A stretch of DNA of 8,878 bases from AWTP1-13 sp035550075 (GCA_035550075.1 DASZQG010000201.1:1-8878); one strand, 5' to 3'. Shown: positions 1-5,735, counted from the first letter of the stretch. Notes: generated by a model not told the origin, from the sequence alone. Numbers and translations: made by a program.

Positions 1-728
1 GGGGGCATCGGCTCGGGCCAGGCTTGCTTGAGGCGGCGCATGGCAGCCCGCACCTTGGCGAGGGCGGCGGCATCGGCCCTGGCAAGCGCGGGTGCCACGG
101 CCTCGATCATGCGCTCGGCCTCCAGCACGAAGCCGCGGCTGTCCTGGTATTCGACGGGCTTGGTAAAGCGGCCGTCCTCGATGGAGCTTTCGTACTCGCT
201 GAGGGCGACCTTGAGCATCTCGGCGGCGGACTTGGCGGTGAAGCCCAGCACCGGATGCATGAACTCCTTGGCCTTGGCGAGCGCCGCGTCGAGACGCTGG
301 TGCGCGACCTTGAGCGCCTGCTCGTAAGCCCCCTTGCGCTTCGCCTTGACCGCCTGCGCGAGAACGCCAAGCTCGAGCTTGAAGGGACGGATGTTGTGGC
401 CCTTGATGTACTTCTCGAGGCCTCCGTAGAGCTCCTCCGTCGGGTGCAGGAAGTGCGGCAGGGCCTCGTCCCACAGTCCCAGCTCGATGAGCTGGCCGCC
501 GACCAGCAGGTGCCCGCGTATCAGGCCGATGTCGCGGTAGAAGCGGATGCGGGTGTCGCGCGGGCCGCCGTCGGTCAGGTAGGCCTCTCCGCCCGCATCC
601 GGCGTGGCGGCGGCTTTTGCCGGGGCGGCGTGCCCGTGGTCCTGCGCGATGGCCTGCGGGGCGAACGCGACGCCCGTGAGGGTGGCAACGCCGATTCCGG
701 CCCACAGCTTGCGCGTCAGCTTGGCCAT
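1..728 (-). CDS. secreted helical protein of unknown function, partial (C-terminus outside window)
   Basis: The reading frame starts at the ATG at 728 and runs off the window edge after 242 codons without a stop, so the C-terminus is missing. The start is supported by an AAGGGGAA ribosome site seven bases upstream and by a good signal peptide: basic MAKLTRK, a hydrophobic stretch to about residue 27, and an AIA|Q-type cleavage site. The mature N-terminus is short and His/Ala-rich (DHGHAAP). The rest looks helical and charged, with a conserved-looking segment around residues 180-210 containing VEYQDSRGF. That segment loosely recalls periplasmic helical proteins of the EfeO/imelysin type, but I cannot assign a family. 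It diverges from a PiuC-type hydroxylase and lies beside bacterioferritin genes, so a periplasmic role linked to iron is a reasonable guess only. Codon use and frame are convincing for a real gene. Confidence 0.8.
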   Translation of the reverse strand, partial: MAKLTRKLWAGIGVATLTGVAFAPQAIAQDHGHAAPAKAAATPDAGGEAYLTDGGPRDTRIRFYRDIGLIRGHLLVGGQLIELGLWDEALPHFLHPTEELYGGLEKYIKGHNIRPFKLELGVLAQAVKAKRKGAYEQALKVAHQRLDAALAKAKEFMHPVLGFTAKSAAEMLKVALSEYESSIEDGRFTKPVEYQDSRGFVLEAERMIEAVAPALARADAAALAKVRAAMRRLKQAWPEPMP

Positions 729-820
729 GTGGCGTTCCCCTTGGGTGCTATTCGTGCATGACTTGGCAGATCGGGTATCGTCCCCCAATCGACCCACGCG
801 ATCAATTGCCGGAAGGCCGC
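729..820. promoter_or_regulatory. divergent intergenic region with promoters inferred
   Basis: These 92 bases separate the start of the leftward secreted-protein gene from the chosen start of the rightward hydroxylase gene, so both promoters must lie here or inside the flanking genes. The leftward ribosome site (AAGGGGAA in that strand) and the rightward one (GGAAGG at 811-816) are visible. I could not identify a convincing -35/-10 pair or a Fur/Irr-type palindrome. Confidence 0.4.
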
Positions 821-1480
821 ATGATCCTCGCCATCGCCGACGTGCTGAGCGCTGCCGACGTGGAGGTTGTGCGCGACGGGCTGGCCGGCACGACCTTCGT
901 CGACGGCAAGGCGACCGCCGGCTGGGCGGCACGCCTCGTCAAGGACAACCTGCAGGCGCGCGACAGCACCGACGTCCAGCGCCTGCGAGCGCATGTGGAG
1001 GCACGGCTTGTCGAGCATCCGGTGTTTGCGCTGGCCACCCGGCCGAAGGCGATCGTCGGCCCGCTGTTCTCGCGCTACCGGCCGGGCCACGCGTATGGCA
1101 GCCACGTCGACGATCCGCTGATCAGTGGGCAGCGCACCGACATCAGCTTCACGCTGTTCCTGAGCCCGCCCGACGCGTGCGAGGGCGGCGAGCTGATCAT
1201 CGACACGGCCTCCGGCGAGGAAGCTTTCAAGCTCGGGGCCGGCAGCGTCGTGATCTATCCGGCAAGCTTGCTGCACCGGGTGGCGCCGGTGACGCGCGGC
1301 GAGCGGCTGGCGGCGGCCGGCTGGGTGCGCAGTTTGGTGCGCGATCCCGCTCGGCGCGAGCTGCTGTTCGAGCTGGAGACGGCGCGGCGGCGCCTGTTCG
1401 AGCGCGAGGGCAAGACGGCCGAGGCCGACCTGCTTGCCAAGTGTGCCGCCAATTTGATGCGGATGTGGTGCGACGATTAG
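821..1480 (+). CDS. piuC: PiuC/YbiX-type PKHD hydroxylase (Fe(II)/2-oxoglutarate dioxygenase)
   Basis: The 219-residue product matches the bacterial PKHD-type hydroxylases PiuC/YbiX in length and motif order. The iron ligands are visible as H95 and D97 (in YGSHVDD) and H152 (in YPASLLHRV). R162 (in TRGERLAA) is placed to bind the 2-oxoglutarate carboxylate. The double-stranded beta-helix core spans about 78-172, followed by the typical helical C-terminal tail. The frame is open upstream to an ATG at 758, but family N-termini begin MIL-x-I, and GGAAGG precedes the ATG at 821, so I chose 821. In other proteobacteria piuC is tied to iron-siderophore uptake and induced under iron limitation; its substrate is not known. 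Here there is no TonB-dependent receptor next to it. It instead converges on bfr with a 26-base gap. Dioxygenase assignment is firm; the physiological role is inferred from context. Confidence 0.93.
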   Translation: MILAIADVLSAADVEVVRDGLAGTTFVDGKATAGWAARLVKDNLQARDSTDVQRLRAHVEARLVEHPVFALATRPKAIVGPLFSRYRPGHAYGSHVDDPLISGQRTDISFTLFLSPPDACEGGELIIDTASGEEAFKLGAGSVVIYPASLLHRVAPVTRGERLAAAGWVRSLVRDPARRELLFELETARRRLFEREGKTAEADLLAKCAANLMRMWCDD

Positions 1481-1506
1481 AAGGCCGCACCGCCAGCGCC
1501 GCACAT

Positions 1507-1998
1507 TCAGTCGCCGTCGGCCTCGTCGGCGGAGTCGGCCTGCAGCTGTCCGTAATTCTGCACGCCGATCTTGTCGATCAGGTCGAGCTGGGTCTCGAGG
1601 AAATCGATGTGGCCTTCCTCGTCGGCGAGCAATTCCTCGAACAGCGCCATCGACACCAGGTCTTCGTTCTTGCGGCAGATGTCGCGGGCGCGCGTGTAGA
1701 GGTCGCGGGCCAGGAATTCGCCCTTGAGGTCGCTCTCCAGCACTTCCTTGATGTTCTGCCCGATGATCAGCGGGGCGATGTACTGCAGGTTCGGGTGGCC
1801 CTCCAGGAAGATGATGCGCGCCACCAGCTTGTCGGCATGCTGCATCTCTTCGATTGATTCCTTGCGCTCCTTCTTCGCGAGCTTGGTGAAGCCCCAGTTC
1901 TCCAGCATGCGGTAATGCAGCCAGTACTGGTTGACGGCGCCCAGCTCGTGCTTGAGCGCCTCGTTGAGGATATCGATGACGTCCTTGTTGCCTTTCAT
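1507..1998 (-). CDS. bfr: bacterioferritin
   Basis: The 163-residue protein is a full-length bacterioferritin, the 24-subunit heme-containing iron storage shell of the cytoplasm. All ferroxidase-centre ligands fall at their canonical positions: E18, E51, H54, E94, E127 and H130, with the nearby Y25. M52, the axial heme ligand shared across the two-fold subunit interface, is present. It therefore looks active for Fe(II) oxidation, core formation and heme binding. The frame extends upstream to 2064, but MKGNKDVIDILN is the family N-terminus and a GGGGAG ribosome site precedes the ATG at 1998. It follows the bfd-like gene on the same strand after 171 bases, so it may be co-transcribed or have its own promoter; none was recognised in the gap. 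The acidic tail (ADSADEADGD) is a little longer than in E. coli Bfr (about 158 residues). Confidence 0.97.
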   Translation of the reverse strand: MKGNKDVIDILNEALKHELGAVNQYWLHYRMLENWGFTKLAKKERKESIEEMQHADKLVARIIFLEGHPNLQYIAPLIIGQNIKEVLESDLKGEFLARDLYTRARDICRKNEDLVSMALFEELLADEEGHIDFLETQLDLIDKIGVQNYGQLQADSADEADGD

Positions 1999-2169
1999 TC
2001 CGCCACTCCCCTGGGCTGCGTCGCTCGCCGTCCGATCCGCCCGAGCCCCGAAATAATAAAGCACGTCGCCCGTGCGAGGTGCCGGACGCGCAATGGATCA
2101 GCGTCTTCCTACGACACTTGCGAGGCGCGGGCCAGTGCGCAGCCACGCTCGCGGCTTGCGGGAGGACTG

Positions 2170-2523
2170 TCAGGCCGTTCCCAGCGCAGGGCTTGCCGGC
2201 TGTTCGGCGACCGCGGTAGCGCGGCGACGAGCCGGCAGCTCGATCAGCTTCAGGGCAGGCGTTTCGCTGGCGCATTTCAGCAGGCGTCCTTGCGCGCAGG
2301 CGCAGGCATAGGGGCACACCAGGCCTTTCTCGGCGAGCTCGTCGATCTTCGCGTAGATGGTGCTGACGGCCAGCGGCGCACACCCGCAGCACACCATCTT
2401 GCGCTGGAGGTGGCGATAGACGACGCCTGGCGTCGGCAATGGCGCATTCGGCTCGCTCAGCAGCTCGATCAGCGCGCGCTCGATGTCGCCATCGGTGATG
2501 ACCGAACAGGAACAGACGATCAT
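2170..2523 (-). CDS. bfd: Bfd-like [2Fe-2S] protein with extended Cys-containing C-terminus
   Basis: The N-terminal 60 residues have the BFD-type [2Fe-2S] pattern: C4-x-C6 (MIVCSCSVIT) followed by C45-x2-C48 (KMVCCGCAP), with a helical segment DGDIERAL between. Bfd donates electrons to the bacterioferritin heme so that stored ferric iron is reduced and released; the location next to bfr fits that role. The product is 117 residues, while E. coli Bfd is about 64. The extra part carries C70, C74, C76 and C84 and then a Lys/Arg/Ala-rich tail, so a second metal site or disulfides are possible. Between the two Cys pairs the loop is longer than in E. coli Bfd. The start at 2523 is the only ATG that keeps the family N-terminus; GAGG lies about 11 bases upstream. 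The gene starts 18 bases after the Cys-rich upstream gene ends, suggesting co-transcription. Confidence 0.88.
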   Translation of the reverse strand: MIVCSCSVITDGDIERALIELLSEPNAPLPTPGVVYRHLQRKMVCCGCAPLAVSTIYAKIDELAEKGLVCPYACACAQGRLLKCASETPALKLIELPARRRATAVAEQPASPALGTA

Positions 2524-2541
2524 CGCGGGGACATCCTCGAG

Positions 2542-3060
2542 CTAGTGCAGGGCGGCGTTGGCGACGGGGACGGCAAGAAACGACATGCCGTGCGCAAGGT
2601 TGGGCGACAGCACCTGCTCGGCGCCACGCATGCTGGCGGCGAAGGTCTCGGCGCCTTTCACGACGTCCTCGATCATCGAGCAGCCGAGCAGGGCGAAGGC
2701 GCACGCACGCATGGCGGGACACACCTGGTGCTGGCAGGCCGCGATCATGGCGATTGCGATGCATTCGTCGCGGCAGAAGCGCTCACAGTCGGTGGCGGCG
2801 GTCTGCAGATCGCGTTCGGCGTGGCGATTGATGGCGCGCACCCAGGATGCGAGATCGCCGACCGCGACCCTGGCGGCGCCGGCGCCCATGACGCCGGAGT
2901 AGGCGCACCAGGTGCGCTCCCAGCAGGAGATGTCGCCTGTTCTATAGCCGGCCAGCCAGTAGCGGAAACCCAGGCCGACCAGCCGCTCGGGCCCCGCAAG
3001 AACCATCGAATGCTGGCGAGCTTTGCCGTGGATCGTCGCAGGATTGCCGGCGCGTTTCAT
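2542..3060 (-). CDS. nine-cysteine helical protein of unknown function, first gene of the bfd/bfr group
   Basis: I do not recognise a named family. With the ATG at 3060 (GGAGG seven bases upstream) the product is 172 residues; the frame is open further upstream to 3186, but that start lacks a ribosome site. Nine cysteines are seen: C46, C52, C92, C96, C100, C109, C114, C120 and C127. Seven of them fall in one 36-residue stretch at roughly one-turn spacing (C92-x3-C96-x3-C100), so in a helix they would line one face, as in helical metal-storage or cluster proteins. No signal peptide or clear membrane span is visible, so it is probably cytoplasmic. The N-terminal part is rich in Trp/Tyr/Gly (GFRYWLAGYRTGDISCWER). 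Its stop is 18 bases before the bfd-like start, which implies an operon with iron-release and storage proteins. A metal- or heme-linked role is inferred from cysteines and context only. Confidence 0.78.
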   Translation of the reverse strand: MKRAGNPATIHGKARQHSMVLAGPERLVGLGFRYWLAGYRTGDISCWERTWCAYSGVMGAGAARVAVGDLASWVRAINRHAERDLQTAATDCERFCRDECIAIAMIAACQHQVCPAMRACAFALLGCSMIEDVVKGAETFAASMRGAEQVLSPNLAHGMSFLAVPVANAALH

Positions 3061-3374
3061 CGCGAGCCTCCGCAACCGAAGCTCGTCCGCGCGCGAACTG
3101 TCCGCAAGTTGGTGAGGCGCGATCTGACTGACCTGCCGCCGAATGACTGCCGCTCGCCCATACGCTGTCCAATCGTTGGGGTTCAAAGCCCCGACATCGG
3201 AAATTGCGCTTCATCTTTGGTGAAGTGCGAGGGCGACATTTCCCAGTCGGGTCGCGACCTGTCAAGTGCCGGCGCGCACTTTAGAATTCATCTAGAAGTA
3301 AACGGCCGCGCCCGAGGCGGCGATGCGCAGCGAAAACGATCTGGCAGCAACCATGCGCCGCAGGCGCGAGGGCC
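3061..3374. other. intergenic region between the Rrf2 regulator and the Cys-rich/bfd/bfr group
   Basis: No coding frame with a ribosome site or plausible composition is seen in these 314 bases. They hold the first copy of the shared box (3279-3302). They also hold a short inverted repeat at 3206-3228: eight pairs including one G-U, loop of seven. The repeat would lie in the leader of the leftward transcript. GGAGG directly before 3060 serves the downstream gene. The separation and the box suggest that the Cys-rich gene has its own promoter rather than being read through from the regulator, but no clear -35/-10 pair was found on the minus strand. Confidence 0.5.
3279..3302 (-). promoter_or_regulatory. 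shared box, copy 1 (candidate operator of the iron group)
   Basis: The plus-strand text contains TTAGAATTCATC followed a few bases later by AAGTAAA. The same 12 bases and the same AAGTAAA recur at 3894-3914 upstream of the regulator gene, with one base less in between. This copy starts with TTTAGAA and also contains TCTAGAA, so two TAGAA units lie 11 bases apart in the same direction. It sits about 220 bases upstream of the Cys-rich gene start. Binding by the neighbouring Rrf2 protein or by Irr (whose control elements, from memory, contain TTTAGAA-like half sites) is inference. Confidence 0.5.
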
Positions 3375-3848
3375 TCAGGCGGAGCGTCTGTGCAACGCCG
3401 CAGAACTCATCCCGGCTGGCTTGCGCGCGCCGGGCCGTGCCGCAGCAGCGTCGTGAGCCATGTCTGCCAGCGTGTGCTGATCGAGCACGTCGATGAAGGC
3501 CACCAGCGCATCGTCCAGCACCTGGTTGACGCCGGCCGACCTCTGTCCGCGGCTGCGCCGGGCGGAGGGCGCATCGCCCTCGATCTCCACGCGCGTCACC
3601 TCCATGGCGCGCACGATGTCGCCGATGCGGATGGCGGACGCCGGACGCGCCAGGCGCACGCCGCCGTTGCGGCCGCGCAAGGCCTCGATCAGTCCAGCCT
3701 TCGCCAGCATGTTGACGATCTTGAACACGTTCTGCTGCGTGATCTGCAGCCGCTCGGAAAGCACCGCCACCTTGACCAGCCGGTCGCCGCCGCGCGCACA
3801 ATCGATGAGGATGCGGATGGCGTGGCTTGTGGATTTTGTCAGGCGCAT
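3375..3848 (-). CDS. Rrf2-family transcriptional regulator lacking the usual cluster cysteines
   Basis: The 157-residue product starts MRLTKSTSHAIRILI, the typical Rrf2 N-terminus, and contains the winged helix with QQNVFKIVNMLAKAGLI (about 38-54) and the wing RGRNGGVRLARP (58-69). The C-terminal signature LDDALVAFIDVLDQHTLADM (111-130) matches RirA/NsrR-type members. In those proteins three cysteines just before this segment bind an Fe-S cluster; here residues 85-110 contain none, and the only Cys is C17. It may therefore be a cluster-free regulator or sense something else. The ATG at 3848 is chosen from the family N-terminus with GGGAG ten bases upstream; an in-frame ATG at 3887 next to AAGGTGGG is the alternative. 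It precedes the Cys-rich/bfd/bfr group on the same strand and shares an upstream box with it, so local iron-related control and autoregulation are likely. Confidence 0.9.
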   Translation of the reverse strand: MRLTKSTSHAIRILIDCARGGDRLVKVAVLSERLQITQQNVFKIVNMLAKAGLIEALRGRNGGVRLARPASAIRIGDIVRAMEVTRVEIEGDAPSARRSRGQRSAGVNQVLDDALVAFIDVLDQHTLADMAHDAAAARPGARKPAGMSSAALHRRSA

Positions 3849-3892
3849 CGTCTGGCGGCTCCCACGACCGTGCCGTGCTTGTTGCATCCCAC

Positions 3893-3914
3893 CTTAGAAT
3901 TCATCCAAAGTAAA
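3893..3914 (-). promoter_or_regulatory. shared box, copy 2 (candidate autoregulatory operator)
   Basis: This is the second copy of the box: TTAGAATTCATC, then CAAAGTAAA. It lies 46-66 bases upstream of the chosen regulator start on the minus strand and 77-98 bases upstream of the C13 peptidase start on the plus strand. It could serve the regulator gene, the peptidase gene or both. Only the first TAGAA unit is conserved here; the second unit of copy 1 is lost. Function is inferred from repetition and position. Confidence 0.5.
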
Positions 3915-3990
3915 TATCCAAGCTCTTCGCGGACCGTGTTTTTGTCACCTTTTTGGTGTTGAGGAGCGACGCGCGGAACAGGAGAGGGCT

Positions 3991-4830
3991 ATGAGGAGGA
4001 CGAGGCGCGTCATTCTCGCCGCCGTGTTCGCCCTGCTGGGCGCGACGGCGATGCTGCTTGCAGCGAGCGATGCAAGCAGTGCGCGGGGTGTGCACATCGA
4101 CGTCAAGGGAACGGTACGACGCCAGCCGCAGCTTTTGGATGCCACTCTGTCGAGCGTACATTCCGCGCCGGCCGATCACGCGCAGCTCTACTTCGTCGGC
4201 TTCGCTGGCTATGGCGCGCAGAGCGTGTTCAAGCGCGAGGTGGTCGCCGTGCGCCGTCTGTTCGATGAAAAGTTCGGCACCCGCGGGAGATCGGTCGCGC
4301 TGATCAACCACTGGAGCACGCTTTCCAGCGTTCCTCTCGCCACGGTCTCCAACCTCGACCGCGTTCTGCACCACGTCGGCGGGTTGATGAACCCGGAGCG
4401 CGACACGCTGTTCCTGTTTCTCACCTCGCACGGCGAGGAGAACCTGCTTGAGGTCCAGATGCCGGGCTTTCGCCTGCGCAACCTCACGCCGCAGCTGTTG
4501 AAGGCCATGCTCGACGACTCCGGCATCAAGAACAGGGTGATCGTGGTCTCCGCCTGTCACTCGGGCAGTTTCATTTCAGACCTCGCCGATGCGACCACGC
4601 TGGTTATCACGGCCGCCCGCGCCGATCGCACTTCGTTTGGCTGTGAGGATCGCCGGCGCTGGACCTATTTCGGCGACGCCTACTTCAATCGCTCGCTGCG
4701 GCACGACAGCTCCTTCACGCGAGCCTTCCAGAGCGCGCGGCGTCTGATCAATCTTTGGGAGATGCGCGACCGGCTGCTGCCGTCGCTGCCGCAGAGTGCG
4801 GGCGGGGAGGCGCTGGCATTGGGCAACTAG
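3991..4830 (+). CDS. secreted legumain-like (peptidase C13) cysteine protease
   Basis: The 279-residue protein has the peptidase C13 (legumain/clan CD caspase-like) core. H147 lies in FLTSHGEEN after a hydrophobic strand (DTLFLFLTSHG), and C189 lies in VIVVSACHSGSF after the next strand; together they form the catalytic dyad. The following strand and loop, VITAARADRTSFGCED with WTYFGDAYF (about 206-232), are typical of bacterial C13 members and help shape the S1 pocket. The N-terminus MRRTRRVILAAVF with a hydrophobic run to about 25 is a signal peptide or membrane anchor, so the enzyme acts outside the cytoplasm. Many bacterial relatives are longer with several membrane spans; this one is a compact single-domain form. 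AGGAGAGG precedes the ATG. It stands alone between the regulator and a tRNA gene, and its substrate cannot be read from context. Clan CD enzymes often cut after Asn/Asp or Arg/Lys; the preference here is unknown. Confidence 0.88.
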   Translation: MRRTRRVILAAVFALLGATAMLLAASDASSARGVHIDVKGTVRRQPQLLDATLSSVHSAPADHAQLYFVGFAGYGAQSVFKREVVAVRRLFDEKFGTRGRSVALINHWSTLSSVPLATVSNLDRVLHHVGGLMNPERDTLFLFLTSHGEENLLEVQMPGFRLRNLTPQLLKAMLDDSGIKNRVIVVSACHSGSFISDLADATTLVITAARADRTSFGCEDRRRWTYFGDAYFNRSLRHDSSFTRAFQSARRLINLWEMRDRLLPSLPQSAGGEALALGN

Positions 4831-4844
4831 TTGGGTCGCGCGGC

Positions 4845-4919
4845 TGGTGCCGGCTGAGGGATTTGAACCCCCGACCAACGGTTTACAAAACCGCTGCTCT
4901 ACCACTGAGCTAAGCCGGC
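4845..4919 (-). tRNA. tRNA-Thr (anticodon UGU)
   Basis: Read on the minus strand, the 75 bases fold as a standard tRNA with encoded CCA. The acceptor stem is GCCGGCT/AGCCGGC with discriminator A, the D arm contains TTAGCTCAGTGGTAGAGC, and the T arm contains GGGGGTTCAAATCCC. The anticodon stem GCGGT/ACCGT encloses the loop TTTGTAA, giving anticodon TGT (Thr). It lies tail to tail with the C13 peptidase gene, 14 bases from that stop codon. No att-like duplication of its 3' end is seen in the window. Confidence 0.96.
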
Positions 4920-4994
4920 ATCCTTGAAGCTATGTGCTACATCCGCACGTAACATGCCAGACCTTCGCGCGCCAAAAATCGGGGATGCCGGCGC

Positions 4995-5030
4995 AAAAAA
5001 GGGCCGGGACGCGATTGGCGCGTCCCGGCC
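4995..5030 (-). terminator. intrinsic terminator of the Gly-rich protein gene
   Basis: A perfect 12-base inverted repeat, GGCCGGGACGCG / CGCGTCCCGGCC, with a five-base loop is followed on the minus strand by C and six T. It begins about 24 bases after the stop codon of the Gly-rich gene and ends transcription before tRNA-Thr. On the plus strand the stem is followed by GCTTTT, so weak termination in the other direction is possible. Confidence 0.92.
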
Positions 5031-5053
5031 GCTTTTCAGTGCATGTCCAGCGC

Positions 5054-5374
5054 CTACTGCTTTTGGGTTTCCTTCTCCATCTTCTTCACCAGCGGCTGCC
5101 CGCTCTTGTTGGGATCCGTCGGCTCTTCCTTGGTGACCGGGCCCATCGGGCGCGAAATCACGCCCTGATCGGTGCTCTTGCCCGCCGGCTGGTTCGGATT
5201 GCCGACCGGACCGTTGGGATGGCTGCCGCCGCCGCCCGCAGCGGCACCGCTGCTGCCCGTGCCGCCGGTCCCGCCTGCGCCGCCGGCGCCGCCCGCGCCT
5301 TGCGCCAAGGCGCCGGTCACGGCAAACAATCCGGCAATGGCCACAGCGGCCAGAGGGATCAATTGTTTCTTCAT
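5054..5374 (-). CDS. small secreted Gly-rich protein of unknown function
   Basis: The 106-residue product starts at the ATG at 5374 behind a strong GGAGGTTCTT ribosome site; the frame extends upstream to 5491 without support. Residues 1-24 are a signal peptide (MKKQLIPLAAVAIAG, cleavage near ALA|Q). Residues 26-50 are almost only Gly, Ala, Ser and Thr in GGAGG/GGTGG units. Then comes a Pro/Asn-rich hydrophilic part (HPNGPVGNPNQPAG) and a charged Lys/Glu tail ending MEKETQKQ. There are no cysteines and no recognisable domain. It is probably exported to the periplasm or cell surface and largely disordered. It is monocistronic, with a strong terminator downstream and a perfect short inverted repeat in its leader. 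Confidence 0.85.
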   Translation of the reverse strand: MKKQLIPLAAVAIAGLFAVTGALAQGAGGAGGAGGTGGTGSSGAAAGGGGSHPNGPVGNPNQPAGKSTDQGVISRPMGPVTKEEPTDPNKSGQPLVKKMEKETQKQ

Positions 5375-5402
5375 AAGAACCTCCAGGGGTCTCAAGGGTG
5401 AG

Positions 5403-5424
5403 GATGGCATCCGGTGATGCCATC
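5403..5424 (-). promoter_or_regulatory. perfect inverted repeat in the leader of the Gly-rich gene
   Basis: GATGGCAT and ATGCCATC form a perfect 8-base inverted repeat around the six-base centre CCGGTG. It ends 29 bases upstream of the start codon of the leftward gene. It has no T tract, so it is not a terminator. It could be an operator or an RNA hairpin affecting translation or mRNA stability. No regulator is known to me for this sequence. Confidence 0.4.
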
Positions 5425-5667
5425 GCGACGTGTCGGAGTAAGCGTCCGAGGCCAATGGGGAGTTCCAGGCGTGACAAGAAAATCCGCTCACGAAGCGGCC
5501 CGCCGGGCGGTAAAGAAGACGCGAGGAGGGAACCTGCGAAGGACCTCGAAGTGGCGACAGTCAGCCGGCGTCATTTACGCAGCGCTGCGGCACGCGCGTA
5601 GATGCGCCGCCCGCGCGCGAGCCCAATTTTGCGCCGCACGTTCCGAGCACGATTTCGCGAGCGTGAT

Positions 5668-5696
5668 TTGTCGTGATTGAACGCCACGGGCACAAT
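5668..5696 (+). promoter_or_regulatory. candidate sigma70-type promoter of the His-rich protein gene
   Basis: TTGTCG (four of six to TTGACA) and CACAAT (four of six to TATAAT) are separated by exactly 17 bases. The -10 box ends about 40 bases before the ATG at 5736, giving a leader of roughly 30 bases. This is plausible but not proven. Confidence 0.4.
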
Positions 5697-5735
5697 CCCC
5701 ACGTTCAGGGCGATGACGATCCATGGAGTATCCGA

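Larger units (their letters stand above)
5375..5735. other. divergent intergenic region between two small secreted protein genes
   Basis: I see no gene in these 361 bases on either strand; short open frames here lack ribosome sites and sensible composition. The region holds the inverted repeat at 5403-5424 in the leader of the leftward Gly-rich gene, and a candidate promoter (5668-5696) for the rightward His-rich gene. The centre (about 5460-5640) shows nothing I can name. Confidence 0.5.

Noticed and set aside
604..1857. Plus-strand 417-codon open frame overlapping piuC and antisense to bfr
   Set aside because: It is out of frame with the well-supported piuC and has no domain; shadow frame.
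716..2764. Very long minus-strand open frame (682 codons) across the piuC, bfr and bfd region
   Set aside because: It overlaps three clearly recognised genes in another frame or strand, has Arg/Ala/Gly-dominated composition typical of high-GC shadow frames, and shows no family motif.
1915..3456. Plus-strand 513-codon open frame antisense to bfd and the Cys-rich gene
   Set aside because: It is the complement of real genes in a GC-rich sequence; the minus-strand frames carry the conserved motifs and ribosome sites.
4845..4919. tRNA-Thr 3' end as an integration site for a mobile element
   Set aside because: No integrase and no duplicate of the tRNA 3' end occurs in the window.
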